From NCBI GenBank assembly GCA_016795565.1, contig JAEUGW010000011.1, positions 82,447-146,446 of the forward strand: a stretch of 64,000 bases of DNA, written 5' to 3'. This stretch comes from Opitutaceae bacterium. Its GTDB lineage: Bacteria > Verrucomicrobiota > Verrucomicrobiia > Opitutales > Opitutaceae. Positions 41,560 to 51,513 of the stretch are shown in pieces. Under the pieces are notes generated by a model. It ran no database searches. It saw nothing but the letters and a program-made list of their open reading frames with translations, and was not told the DNA's origin. The translations under genes were made by a program, and so were the position numbers. Each line of letters starts with the position of its first letter. Position 1 is the first letter of the stretch.

Positions 41560-43338
41560 ATGCGACCACCCTCCCCGATTGTCTGCTTCGCGGCTTTTGC
41601 GGTCTTGGTGCTGAAGGCCTTCGCCCAACCGGCCGATGCCCCGGTCCTGCCGCTCGCCGAACTGCAGCCGGGCATGACGGGCCAGGTCTGGACGGTCTTC
41701 CAGGGGCGCGACCCCGAGCCGTTTGCCGTGAAGGTCACCGGCATCCTTCGCAACGCCCTCGGCCCCGGCAAGAGCATGATCCTCTGCGAACTCACCGATC
41801 CCCGCGTGCAGGGCATGGGCGCCGTCGCGGGCATGAGCGGCAGCCCGCTCTACATCGGGGGCAGGCTCGCCGGCGTCCTCGCCTACCAAATCCAGCGCTT
41901 CGAGACCGTGCGCTACGCCGGCTTCACGCCGATCAGCGACATGCTGGAAATCAGCACGCTGCCCGCCGCCAAGAATGGCTTCGCCCCGACCCCGATTCCC
42001 ATCAAGGGCGACCGCCATGGCGCCCGCAGCACCGACGGCTCGGGCTCGGGCTTCAGCCCGATGGCCCCGGCCTTCTCGATTGGCGGCCTCGCCCCCGACG
42101 TCGCCGCGCTGCTGGAACCGCAATTCAGCGCCCTCGGGCTGAATGTCACCGCCCTGGGTGGCAATGACTCCGGTTCCGACCATCCGGATTCCGCGCTGCC
42201 CAATCCCCCGGCGCTCCGCCCCGGCGGCGTCGTGGCCGTCGCTCTGGCCACGGGCGACATCAGCCTCGCCGGCACCGGCACCGTCTCGCACGTGGACGGC
42301 AACCGCATCCTCGCTTTCGGCCACCCGATGCTTTCGCTCGGGGCCACCGAGCTGCCGATGGCCTCCGCCGAGGTTGTCACCATCCTCCCAAGCCAGCTCA
42401 ACTCCATCAAGGTCGCCAACACCGGCGGCATCATCGGCTCGTTCAGCCAGGACCGCCTCTCCGGCATCTACGGCGAACTCGGCCGGAAGGCCCCGATGGT
42501 CGCCGTGGACGTCGTCTTTCCCACCCGCAGCAACCGCCGCTCGCTCCACTTCGAGGTCGTCCGCCACGAGCAACTCCTGCCGGCCATCGCCGCCACCGGC
42601 CTCGCGCAGGCCGTGATGGGCTCGAATGAATCCGGCTTCGCCCACGGCTTCAAGGTCACGACCACGGTGCATTTCCCCGGCACCGCGCCGGTCGAGATGA
42701 GCCAGCTGTATCCCGGTCCGCAGGGCTTCCGGCAGGGAATCAACGAATTCGTCGGCGACCTCTCGCTCTGGCTTTTCAACCCCTACGCGCGCGTCTTCCC
42801 CGACCACATCCGTTTCAGCGTCGAGGACACGCCCGAGACGCCGTCCGGCTCGATTGAGCAGCTGCTGGTCTCACGCACCTCCGCCGCGCCCGGCGAGCGC
42901 GTGGATCTCACCGTCGGCTGGCGCGCCTACCAGCGCGAGGCCGCGAGCGAGATTGTCAGCCTCTCCATCCCGCCGGACTGGGCCGGGAAGGAGCTCGAGG
43001 TCATCCTCACCACCGGTCCCGCCCTCGACGAACTGACCGGCCGCACCCATGCCGTGCCCATCGCCCAGCTCCGCAGCTTTGAGGAATACATCTCCGCCCT
43101 GCGCGAGTTCCGCGAGACCGACGGCCTCTACCTCGCCGTCGTCGAGAAGGCCCGCCTCCTGACCGACCAGCGCGCCACCACGCCGGACATGCCCGGCTCG
43201 CTCGAGCGCATCGCCCGCAGCGCCGACGAGGCGCGCTTCCAGCGCCGCGACGCCTTCACTCCGCTGTGGGAGCAACGCGTGCTGCCCGGTCGCCTTTTCA
43301 ACATCATGGTCCGCCGCCCGCTGAAGATCACGGACTGA
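41560..43338 (+). CDS. secreted SpoIVB-type (S55) serine peptidase-like protein
   Basis: The product is 592 residues with a signal peptide (IVCFAAFAVLVLKAFAQPAD). The S55 signatures are GMGAVAGMSGSPLYIGGRLA (Ser nucleophile region) and GTVSHVDGNRILAFGHPMLS, as in SpoIVB. The C-terminal 250 residues form a beta-rich region without a family match by eye. In spore formers S55 peptidases signal across membranes; in non-sporulating bacteria the role is unknown. The next gene, 30 bp downstream on the same strand, encodes a secreted propeller-like protein, suggesting a functional pair. Confidence 0.75.
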   Translation: MRPPSPIVCFAAFAVLVLKAFAQPADAPVLPLAELQPGMTGQVWTVFQGRDPEPFAVKVTGILRNALGPGKSMILCELTDPRVQGMGAVAGMSGSPLYIGGRLAGVLAYQIQRFETVRYAGFTPISDMLEISTLPAAKNGFAPTPIPIKGDRHGARSTDGSGSGFSPMAPAFSIGGLAPDVAALLEPQFSALGLNVTALGGNDSGSDHPDSALPNPPALRPGGVVAVALATGDISLAGTGTVSHVDGNRILAFGHPMLSLGATELPMASAEVVTILPSQLNSIKVANTGGIIGSFSQDRLSGIYGELGRKAPMVAVDVVFPTRSNRRSLHFEVVRHEQLLPAIAATGLAQAVMGSNESGFAHGFKVTTTVHFPGTAPVEMSQLYPGPQGFRQGINEFVGDLSLWLFNPYARVFPDHIRFSVEDTPETPSGSIEQLLVSRTSAAPGERVDLTVGWRAYQREAASEIVSLSIPPDWAGKELEVILTTGPALDELTGRTHAVPIAQLRSFEEYISALREFRETDGLYLAVVEKARLLTDQRATTPDMPGSLERIARSADEARFQRRDAFTPLWEQRVLPGRLFNIMVRRPLKITD

Positions 43339-43340
43339 AT

Positions 43341-43442
43341 CACCACGAAATACACCAAACACACGAAATGAATCATTTTGCCGGCCCAGCCCACCGTTAT
43401 GCTTTTTTCGTGTCTTTCGTGTCTTTCGTGTTTTTCGTGGTG
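43341..43442. repeat. CACGAAA/TTTCGTG inverted repeat, copy 1
   Basis: The left arm (43341-43368) has CACCACGAAA and ACACACGAAA; the right arm (43405-43442) has four TTTCGTG units ending in CGTGGTG. The arms are imperfect reverse complements. The right arm is translated as the hydrophobic part of the signal sequence of the gene that starts at 43368. A second copy lies at 47349-47425. Confidence 0.7.
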
Positions 43443-45635
43443 ACCGGCCTCGGTCTCCTCGCCGACCCGCAAACCCGCCAACTCGAGGTGGATTTCGGCC
43501 GCGATGTTGCCAGCCGCAATCTCAAGGGTCTCGCGACCCGCTCCGACGGCCGCATCCTCCCCGGGCCCGTCTTCACCGATCTCCCCGGCCCAAGGATCGG
43601 CGATATCCTCTGGGTGCTGAAGTCCGCCGGCCCGGGCAAGTTCCTCGTCGGCACCGGGCCCGACGGCAAGGTGCAGGAGGTCGCGTTCAACTCCAAGGAC
43701 AACACCTACACCGTGCGCGAGGTGGCCGACGTCGCCGAGACCCAGGCCATCGCCCTGCTCCCGCTCAGCGACGGCTCGCTCCTCATCGGCACTTCGCCGA
43801 CCGGTGCACTCTATCTCTTCAAGGACGGCAAGCAGGTCGCCCGTGTGCCGCTGCCCGCCGATTCCGTCTTTGATTTCCTTCTCCAGCCCGACGGCAGCGT
43901 CCTCGCCGCCACCGGCAACCCGGGCCGGATCTACCGCCTCGACCTGAAGAAACTCGCCGTCGCCGGACTCAACGAAGGCAAAGCCGGCGACGACCCGCAA
44001 CTCGCCGCCCGCGGAGTCACCCTCTTTGGCGAGATCCGCGACCGCAACGTCCGCCGCCTCGCGCGCCTGCCCGACGGCCGCGTGCTCGCCGGCTCCTCCC
44101 CCAAGGGCAACATCTACGCCTTCGGGGCAGCCGGTGGCGCACCTCTCATCCGGCAGGAGAACCGCGATGCGGAGGTCGTGGACCTCCTGCCGATGGACGA
44201 CGGCAGCTTCTACGCCGCGCTCGTTTTCACCACCGAGACCACGAGCCGCCTCAGCCGCCCGCCCGACCCGAAGGCGGCCGACAACAAGGACAAGCCGCCC
44301 GTCATCGAGGAGAAGCCCGGCTTCACGGGACGCTCGAGCGTCGTGCGCTTCCCGGCCGACGGCTTCCCCGAGGCGGTGCTCACCCGGCCCAACGTCGCGC
44401 TCTACCGCCTCGCCCGGCACGATGACTGGCTCCTGCTCACCGCCGGCGAACAGGGCGACACCTTCGGCTATGATCCCGCCGCCCGGCGCTCGCTCACCTT
44501 TGCCGGCAGCGCCTCCAGCCAGCTCAATGACATCGCCCCGCTCGGTGGCGGCCGCTTTCTGCTGCTCCGCAACAACGCACCCGGTCTCGCGCTGCTGACC
44601 TTCGCGGCCGCTCCGGCGCGCGAACTCGAAACCAAGCGCCTCGACCTCGGCACCGCGACCGAACTCGGCGACCTGCGCTTTGCGCGCCTGCGCTGCGTTT
44701 CCCCCAAGGATATCAAGCTCGAGGTGCGCGCCAATTTCGGCAGCGACGAGATCGAGGGCTGGACGCCGTGGACGCTGATGACCCCGCGCGACGATGCCTT
44801 CCATGCCGGGGGCCTGCGCGGCCGCTACGTCAAATTCCGCCTGCAGGTCGCCGGCAACGCGGCGGATTTCCAGATCGACAAGGCCACCCTCTATCACCTG
44901 CCGCAGAACCGCCGGCCCGCGCTCACCGAATTCCGCATCCTCGCGCCCAACCTCGGCCTGCTTCCGGCCGGCGAGCGGGCACCGGCCGCCACGGTCACCC
45001 TCGGCCAGCTCCTTGCGCCGGCGCGCGAGACCAAGGACGACAGCGACCGCCGCCGGGACGCCCTGCTCGGCAGCCAGGTCGTGCCCCAGCCCGGCGCCCA
45101 GATTGTTTTCTGGGCCGTCACCGACCCGGATGGCGACAACCTCACCTACGATTTCAGCCTTCGCCCCGAAAATGCCGACACCTGGACCGACCTCGCCGTC
45201 AACTCACCCGACAACTACATCCAGTTTGAGACCGGCGGCCTCGCCGAGGGCCTCTACTTCACGCGCCTCACGGTCAGCGAACAGGCTCCCCGCCCCGCGA
45301 CGCAGCGCTTGAACTACACCTTCGAAACCGACCACCTGCTGATTGACCGCACCCCGCCCGCGCTTGCCGCCCCGGAGTTCACCCGCAGCGGCGGTCTGCT
45401 GCGCATCACCGTGTCCGGTCGCGACGCGCTGTCGCTGCTCGAGGGTGCCGAATTTTCGCTCAACAACGGATACAAGCTCGCCGTGACCCATCCCGCTGAC
45501 GGCATCCTCGACGGACGGCAGGAGACATTCGTCGCGGAGATCCCCGAGGCCCGCACCGCCGGTGCCACCTCGGCTGAGGTCATCCTCTACGACCGCGCCG
45601 GCAACGCCGCCTCAGCCCGCGTGCCACTGAAATAG
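43368..45635 (+). CDS. secreted beta-propeller-like protein
   Basis: The product is 755 residues from ATG 43368. The N-terminal hydrophobic stretch YAFFVSFVSFVFFVVTGLGL is encoded by the TTTCGTG repeat and could act as the signal peptide. The following 450 residues have repeated blades with GRILPGPVFTDLPG, LPLSDGSLLIGTSPTGALYL, LPDGRVLAGSSPKGNIYAFG. The C-terminal part is beta-sandwich-like (PDGDNLTYDFSLRPENADTW). No enzyme motif is visible. It is transcribed just after the S55 peptidase. If the upstream ATG is not used, a GTG at 43440 would give a protein without an export signal. Confidence 0.75.
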   Translation: MNHFAGPAHRYAFFVSFVSFVFFVVTGLGLLADPQTRQLEVDFGRDVASRNLKGLATRSDGRILPGPVFTDLPGPRIGDILWVLKSAGPGKFLVGTGPDGKVQEVAFNSKDNTYTVREVADVAETQAIALLPLSDGSLLIGTSPTGALYLFKDGKQVARVPLPADSVFDFLLQPDGSVLAATGNPGRIYRLDLKKLAVAGLNEGKAGDDPQLAARGVTLFGEIRDRNVRRLARLPDGRVLAGSSPKGNIYAFGAAGGAPLIRQENRDAEVVDLLPMDDGSFYAALVFTTETTSRLSRPPDPKAADNKDKPPVIEEKPGFTGRSSVVRFPADGFPEAVLTRPNVALYRLARHDDWLLLTAGEQGDTFGYDPAARRSLTFAGSASSQLNDIAPLGGGRFLLLRNNAPGLALLTFAAAPARELETKRLDLGTATELGDLRFARLRCVSPKDIKLEVRANFGSDEIEGWTPWTLMTPRDDAFHAGGLRGRYVKFRLQVAGNAADFQIDKATLYHLPQNRRPALTEFRILAPNLGLLPAGERAPAATVTLGQLLAPARETKDDSDRRRDALLGSQVVPQPGAQIVFWAVTDPDGDNLTYDFSLRPENADTWTDLAVNSPDNYIQFETGGLAEGLYFTRLTVSEQAPRPATQRLNYTFETDHLLIDRTPPALAAPEFTRSGGLLRITVSGRDALSLLEGAEFSLNNGYKLAVTHPADGILDGRQETFVAEIPEARTAGATSAEVILYDRAGNAASARVPLK

Positions 45636-45644
45636 CGGCTTAAC

Positions 45645-45738
45645 GCGGAATGCGGAGCGCGGAGCGCCGGAGATTGGTCAACCCTCTGATGTCCGGCTGG
45701 CTTGTCTGGCCCTCAGCCCTCCGCGCTCAGCGTTCCGC
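45645..45738. repeat. inverted repeat between convergent genes
   Basis: The arms at 45645-45664 and 45719-45738 are 20-bp imperfect reverse complements built on GCGGAGCGCGGAG. They lie between the convergent propeller gene and xerC. A bidirectional terminator or a REP-like repeat would fit. Confidence 0.5.
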
Positions 45739-45744
45739 AGCCCT

Positions 45745-46698
<954 letters not shown>

Positions 46699-47348
46699 CG
46701 TGCATCACCCGGTCGCATTCCTTGCGCAGGGCGGTCTCGGGATCGAGCCCGCGCGCGCGGCACGCCGCGGCCAGTTCGTATAATTGCCGCCCGGCGGCGG
46801 CCTCGGTCAGCCCGGCGGCCAGGGCGGCGACGCGGGCGCCATCCACCACCTCGGCCGCAGGCAGCTTTTGCTTTTCGATCCGCTTGGCGACCTCCTCGGC
46901 CAACATCAGGGCCGGCAGGCGCGGCGGCAGTTTCTTGAACAAGGTGGACTCGGTCTTGCCGGCGGCGGCCTTCTCGCCGGCCTTCACCTTCTCCCACACC
47001 TCGATGACCTCGGCGGCATTGTCCGCCTGGCCCGTGCCGAAGACGTGCGGGTGGCGGCGGACGAGCTTCGCGTTGATCTCCCGGGCCACGTCGTCGAAGT
47101 TGAAATCGCCGCGTTCCGCCGCGAGTTGGGCATGGAAGACCACCTGGATGAGCACGTCGCCGAGTTCCTCGCGCATGTGCGGGATGTCATTCCGGTCGAT
47201 CGTGTCGAGCAGCTCGCTGCATTCGTCGATCAGGCAGCGGGCCAGCGTCTGGTGGGTCTGTTCGCGGTCCCACGGGCAGCCGTCCGGGGCGCGGAGCCGG
47301 GTCATGGTCTGGCGGAGTTCTTCGATCGGCGTCATGGCGTTGGAGGTA

Positions 47349-47425
47349 ACCACGAAAAACACGAAATACACCAAAAAAGCCCGGGATTTTCCTGTTCCTT
47401 TCGTGTGTTTCGTGTGTTTCGTGGT
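47349..47425. repeat. CACGAAA/TTTCGTG inverted repeat, copy 2
   Basis: The left arm ACCACGAAAAACACGAAA and the right arm with three TTTCGTG units ending CGTGGT form a long imperfect dyad around a GCCCGGGATTTTCC centre. It occupies the divergent mazG/trpC gap. It is the same repeat type as at 43341-43442. Confidence 0.7.
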
Positions 47426-47433
47426 GCCCCGGC

Positions 47434-48231
47434 ATGGACAAGCTGACCGAAATCATGGCCCACAAGCGGCGCGAAATCGCCCCGCTGCTGCGGCCCGTGT
47501 TCCCGGAAGAACTGGCCGCCCTCGACCGCGACCTGCCGCGCCCGCCCTCCTTCCGGTCAGCCCTCCGCCGACCGGACGGAAAGCTCGCGGTCATCTCCGA
47601 GATCAAGCGCCGCTCGCCCTCCGCCGGCGCCATCAAGGAAGGCGTCTCCGCCCTCGATCAGGCCCGCCGCTACCGCGCCGCCGGGGCCGCAGCCCTTTCC
47701 ATCCTGACCGACGAGAAGTTCTTCGGCGGCCGCATCGAGGATTTGCAGGAGGTGACCGGTGACTTCGCCGCGCGCGGCCCCGCCCTGCCCTGCCTGCGCA
47801 AGGATTTCATGGTCCACCCGATCCAGGTCCTGCAGGCCCGGCTGGCGGGCGCCAGTGCCATCCTCATCATTGTCCGCGCCCTGGCCGACGGGGAGATAGA
47901 GACCCTGCATCACGCCGCCACGGCCGCCGGGCTCGACGCGCTCTTTGAGATACACAACGAGGCTGAGATCGAACGCGCGGTCCGCCACGACGCGAAAATC
48001 ATCGGCGTGAACAACCGCGACCTCGCCATCTTCAAGACCGACCTCGGCCTGTCCGAACGGCTCATCCCGCTTTTCCCAAAGCATGTCATCGCCGTCAGCG
48101 AGAGCGGCATCGCCACCGCCGCCGACGCCGCCCGCGTCAAGGCCGCCGGCGCGCACGCCGTGCTGGTCGGCGAGTCCCTCATGCGCGCCGACGATCCGGC
48201 CGCAGTGATCCGCAGCTTTCACGCGGTATGA
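47434..48231 (+). CDS. trpC: indole-3-glycerol-phosphate synthase
   Basis: The product is 265 residues. The motifs AVISEIKRRSPSAG, LSILTDEKFFGG, LPCLRKDFMVHPIQ, IIGVNNRDLAIFKTD and VSESGI are diagnostic, with the catalytic Lys in KRRSPS and the Glu in SESGI. It closes the indole ring in tryptophan synthesis. No other trp gene is adjacent; instead rsmA follows with an ATGA overlap. Confidence 0.96.
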   Translation: MDKLTEIMAHKRREIAPLLRPVFPEELAALDRDLPRPPSFRSALRRPDGKLAVISEIKRRSPSAGAIKEGVSALDQARRYRAAGAAALSILTDEKFFGGRIEDLQEVTGDFAARGPALPCLRKDFMVHPIQVLQARLAGASAILIIVRALADGEIETLHHAATAAGLDALFEIHNEAEIERAVRHDAKIIGVNNRDLAIFKTDLGLSERLIPLFPKHVIAVSESGIATAADAARVKAAGAHAVLVGESLMRADDPAAVIRSFHAV

Positions 48232-49055
48232 GCCAGCCGCTGACCCCGACCTCCACCCGCGAGCTGCTCGCCCGGCTCGGGCACGAGCCGAAACATTTTC
48301 TCGGGCAGAACTTTCTCGTGGACGGCAACATCGTCCGCAAATCCCTCGAACTCGGCGGCGTCACCGCCGACGACAATGTCGTCGAGATCGGGCCCGGCCT
48401 CGGCACGCTGACCAGCGCCCTGCTCGCCGCCGGCGCGGAGGTCTGGGCCATCGAGCGCGACTGGGGCCTGCACCGACACCTCGCCGCCACGCTTGCCGCC
48501 GCGAATCCCCGCCTCCACCTGATGGAAGGCGACGGTGTCGAGCATCCGCTGGCCGGACTGCCCGCCGACCGCACCGCCGCTTTCAAGATCGTCGCCAACC
48601 TGCCCTACGCCATCGCCACGCCCTGGCTGGACGGCGTGCTTGCCGGCCCGCTGCCGGACCGCATGGTCCTCATGCTCCAGCAGGAAGCCGCCCAACGCTA
48701 CGTCGCCCCGCCCGGCACCAAGAACTTCGGCGCCATCTCCATCTTCATCCAGTCCGCCTACGCGGTCGCCCCCGGCCACAAGGTGGACAGCTCGTGCTTC
48801 TACCCGCAGCCGGACATCGAGTCCTACCTGCTGCACCTCGCGCGCCTGCCGGATCCCTACGTGTTCACGGCGGCCGTCAAGGCCGTCATCCGCGCCTGTT
48901 TCCAGCAGCGGCGGAAACAAATCGGCGGCCTCCTGCGGCACAAGCTCCCCGACGGGGGCGCGGCTTGGCTCGCCGAGCTGTCTGCCGCCGGCCTGGGCCC
49001 GCAGACCCGCCCCGAGCAAATCCCCGTGGCACTCTGGCGGCGGCTGAAGGTCTGA
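48228..49055 (+). CDS. rsmA: 16S rRNA dimethyladenosine transferase
   Basis: The product is 275 residues with the ATGA start overlapping the trpC stop. Motifs are KHFLGQNFLVDGNI, VVEIGPGLGTLTSALL (SAM), VWAIERDWG, and KIVANLPYAIATP (the NLPY motif for adenine). It dimethylates two adenosines at the 3' end of 16S rRNA. The C-terminal half is regular for the family. Confidence 0.95.
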   Translation: MSQPLTPTSTRELLARLGHEPKHFLGQNFLVDGNIVRKSLELGGVTADDNVVEIGPGLGTLTSALLAAGAEVWAIERDWGLHRHLAATLAAANPRLHLMEGDGVEHPLAGLPADRTAAFKIVANLPYAIATPWLDGVLAGPLPDRMVLMLQQEAAQRYVAPPGTKNFGAISIFIQSAYAVAPGHKVDSSCFYPQPDIESYLLHLARLPDPYVFTAAVKAVIRACFQQRRKQIGGLLRHKLPDGGAAWLAELSAAGLGPQTRPEQIPVALWRRLKV

Positions 49056-49065
49056 GCCGGAGCCC

Positions 49066-49093
49066 TTGAAAAAAATCCCGGTCCGCCTAGTTT
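49066..49093 (+). promoter_or_regulatory. putative promoter of the gene at 49102
   Basis: TTGAAA at 49066 and TAGTTT at 49088 are separated by 16 bp. A start site about 7 bp downstream would fall at about 49100, giving an almost leaderless transcript for ATG 49102. The same TTG codon could instead be read as the start of a longer protein, which I consider less likely. Confidence 0.4.
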
Positions 49094-49101
49094 CCGTTCC
49101 C

Positions 49102-49767
49102 ATGCTCCGCGTGTTCCTGCTCATCGGCAGCGCTGCCCTGCTCCCGGCCGTCCTGTCCGCCCAAAGCGCGATCCTGGCCGGAAAAATCGAGGGCGACACC
49201 TATTTCTCCGCCACCGGTGAGTTCAGCCTGCCCCTGCCGGTGCTGCGTGAATTGGGCGGAACCGTCACCGACACGGCAAACGTCGTCACCTTCTCCGACA
49301 GCTACAACACGCACCTCAGCATCGCGTGCTTCCCGCAGGACGCCCTGCAACGGTGGGAGCTGGAGACGCGCGGCCCGCGGGACTACCTCCTGTATTTCTT
49401 CACCGAGTTCGTGCTCGCCGATTTTGCGCGGCGCTTCCCGGGCTCCGCGATTGAAAGCGCCCGGTTTGTCCCCGAACTCATGGGTGGGGCACTGATCGCC
49501 TATGCCCTGCTCCCCGGCGGTTCCTATTTTGAGGCCCAGGCCAATGCCCTCGGAGCGCCGCCGCCCGCTCCCGTCACCGCCAAGCGCGGCACCCTGCTCT
49601 TCGTGCGCAACCAGCATGTCTTTGTGGTGAGCACCGAGCTCGCCGAACGAGCCACCCAGCGCACCACCTACTCCGCCACCGCCGAAGCCGAAAACGCCCG
49701 GTTGACCACCCGGCTCACGGAGCTGGCCGGACGGCTCGTCTTCCCGGCTCCGCCCGCAGGCCGCTAA
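49102..49767 (+). CDS. secreted protein of unknown function
   Basis: The product is 221 residues from ATG 49102 with a clear signal peptide (MLRVFLLIGSAALLPAVLSA before QSA). The mature part has YFSATGEFSLPLPVLRELGG, LYFFTEFVLADFARRFPGS and GTLLFVRNQHVFVVSTELAE. No family recognised; it could be periplasmic. A TTG at 49066 would give a 233-residue version with a worse N-terminus. Its stop codon is immediately followed by a MITE-like repeat. Confidence 0.7.
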   Translation: MLRVFLLIGSAALLPAVLSAQSAILAGKIEGDTYFSATGEFSLPLPVLRELGGTVTDTANVVTFSDSYNTHLSIACFPQDALQRWELETRGPRDYLLYFFTEFVLADFARRFPGSAIESARFVPELMGGALIAYALLPGGSYFEAQANALGAPPPAPVTAKRGTLLFVRNQHVFVVSTELAERATQRTTYSATAEAENARLTTRLTELAGRLVFPAPPAGR

Positions 49768-49902
49768 GAGCCTATCCGAATAACGGCCTGTCCTGTAGCG
49801 GCGGTCTATGACCGTCGAACGATCACCACCCCACGCTCGACGGCGGTCATAGACCGCCGCTACAGAAAACCAGACTGCCGGGAATGGGTTATTTGGATAG
49901 GC
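49768..49902. mobile_element. MITE-like repeat, copy 1
   Basis: The element starts GAGCCTATCCGAATAAC directly after the TAA of the preceding gene and ends with the imperfect inverse GTTATTTGGATAGGC. Inside are perfect 21-bp inverted arms at 49794-49814 and 49844-49864. CCGCTAA occurs on both sides (49761-49767 and 49902-49908), which may be a target duplication. No coding capacity. A close copy is at 63264-63402. Confidence 0.8.
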
Positions 49903-49985
49903 CGCTAAAGTGCGGCGCGGCCGCCGGACTTGGTTGCAGTCCGCGGAAACACCCCGCTAGTCTTCGCGCTTACCCCTCGTCCCCG

Positions 49986-51008
49986 ATGCCCCGCCTCCTT
50001 GTCCTGCTTCTCCTCTCCACGCTTGCCAGCCACGCCCGCGATCTCGGCCGCCCCCACGGCCTGGTCATCCACGGCGGAGCCGGCGTCATCGCCCGCAGCA
50101 CCATGACGCCCGAGCGCGAGGCCGAGTATCGCGCCCGCCTCGCGGAGGCGCTCAACGCCGGCTACGCGGTGCTCGAGCGCGGCGGGGCGTCGCTGGAGGC
50201 CGTCACAGCCGCCATCAACGTCATGGAGGACTCGCCGCTCTTCAACGCCGGCAAGGGCGCCGTGTTCAACGCCGATGGCATCTGCGAGCTCGACGCCTCC
50301 ATCATGGACGGCCGCACCCAGGCCGCCGGCGCCGTGGCCGGTGTCCATCACATCAAGAACCCAATCAATCTCGCGCGCGACGTCATGTTGAAATCCCCTC
50401 ACGTCATGATGGTCGGCGACGGCGCGGAGAAGTTCGCCCGGGGTCTCAGCTACGAGCTGGTTCCGAACGAATATTTCCAGACCGACTGGCGCCGCGAGCA
50501 GCTGAAGAAGGCCCAGGCCAAGGAAAAGGACGGCAAGGAGCGCACTGCGGCGATACCGGACGACTACTTCACCCGCACCTTGCGCTGGGGCACCGTCGGC
50601 TGCGTCGCCCTGGACCAGGCGGGCAACCTCGCCGCCGGCACCTCGACCGGCGGCATGACCAACAAGAAATTCGGCCGCGTCGGCGACGCCCCCATCATTG
50701 GTGCCGGCACCTACGCCAACAACGCCACCTGCGCCGTCAGCGCGACCGGCTGGGGCGAGTTCTTCATCCGGGTCGGCGTGGCCCGCGACATCGCCGCGCA
50801 GATGGAATACAAGGGCACGGCGCTTCGCGACGCGGCGGCCGCGACCATCGCCAAGGTCGGCAGGCTCGGCGGCGACGGCGGCGTCATCGCCCTCGACGCC
50901 GCAGGCAACTACACCTTCGAATTCAACTCACCGGGCATGTATCGCGCCGCCCGCCTATCCAACCAGCCATCGGTCGTCGCGATCTATGGCGACGAGGCCA
51001 CACGCTGA
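49986..51008 (+). CDS. isoaspartyl peptidase / L-asparaginase (Ntn hydrolase)
   Basis: The product is 340 residues from ATG 49986 with a signal peptide (MPRLLVLLLLSTLASHARDL). Motifs are LVIHGGAGV, LFNAGKGAVFNADG, ELDASIMDG and the autoprocessing site LRWGTVGCVALDQAGNLAAG, with the Thr of GTVG as nucleophile, then TSTGGMTNKKFGRVGDAPIIG. It releases L-aspartate from isoaspartyl dipeptides or asparagine and is periplasmic. It is the first gene of a tight run with the GreA/B-like and YqeY genes. Confidence 0.93.
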   Translation: MPRLLVLLLLSTLASHARDLGRPHGLVIHGGAGVIARSTMTPEREAEYRARLAEALNAGYAVLERGGASLEAVTAAINVMEDSPLFNAGKGAVFNADGICELDASIMDGRTQAAGAVAGVHHIKNPINLARDVMLKSPHVMMVGDGAEKFARGLSYELVPNEYFQTDWRREQLKKAQAKEKDGKERTAAIPDDYFTRTLRWGTVGCVALDQAGNLAAGTSTGGMTNKKFGRVGDAPIIGAGTYANNATCAVSATGWGEFFIRVGVARDIAAQMEYKGTALRDAAAATIAKVGRLGGDGGVIALDAAGNYTFEFNSPGMYRAARLSNQPSVVAIYGDEATR

Positions 51009-51012
51009 CGCC

Positions 51013-51489
51013 ATGACCAAGCGCGACCTCCTCGCCCGCATCATCGCCCAGCTCGCCGCCGAGTTGAAGCAGATCACCAACGCCGCCCTCGCCACGCACG
51101 CCGAGGCGACCGACGACGAGAACAAGGCCGAGGACAAATACGACACCCGCGGCCTCGAGGCCTCCTACCTCGCCCACGGCCAGTCCAAGGCCGCCGAGGA
51201 GGCGGCGCAGGCCGTCGCCCAGTTCCAGGCGTTGCCCGCCCGCGACTTCGGCGCCGGCGAACCCATCAGCCTCGGCGCGCTCGTGCGCCTCGAGGGCCGC
51301 GGCCAGAACCGCTATTTCATCGGCCCCCGCGCCGGCGGCACCGAAGTGGATGCCGGCGGCGACCCGGTGCTCGTCATCACCCCGCAGTCGCCGCTCGGCC
51401 GCCAGCTCATGGGCCGCAAGCAGGGCGACCGCCTCCAGCTCGACCTCGGCGGCAAGCGCAGCGAAGTCCTGATTTCCTCCGTGGCCTGA
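51013..51489 (+). CDS. GreA/GreB C-terminal-domain protein
   Basis: The product is 158 residues from ATG 51013, 4 bp after the previous stop. The N-terminal half is helical (LLARIIAQLAAELKQITNAA) with a charged DENKAEDKYDTRG segment; the C-terminal half (ISLGALVRLEGRGQNRYFIG followed by ITPQSPLGRQLMGRKQGDRL) is the FKBP-like Gre domain. It may bind the RNA polymerase secondary channel. The helical part lacks the GreA-type full coiled-coil, so function could differ. Confidence 0.75.
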   Translation: MTKRDLLARIIAQLAAELKQITNAALATHAEATDDENKAEDKYDTRGLEASYLAHGQSKAAEEAAQAVAQFQALPARDFGAGEPISLGALVRLEGRGQNRYFIGPRAGGTEVDAGGDPVLVITPQSPLGRQLMGRKQGDRLQLDLGGKRSEVLISSVA

Positions 51490-51513
51490 TTCCCAACCCC
51501 CACGCATCTTCCC

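Noticed and set aside
40224..42167. A 647-codon frame spanning hemL and the S55 gene
   Set aside because: Arg/Pro/His-rich shadow frame crossing two clear genes.
49930..49963. Promoter for the isoaspartyl peptidase gene (TTGGTT and TAGTCT)
   Set aside because: The spacing of 22 bp is too long for a usual promoter; no better pair was found.
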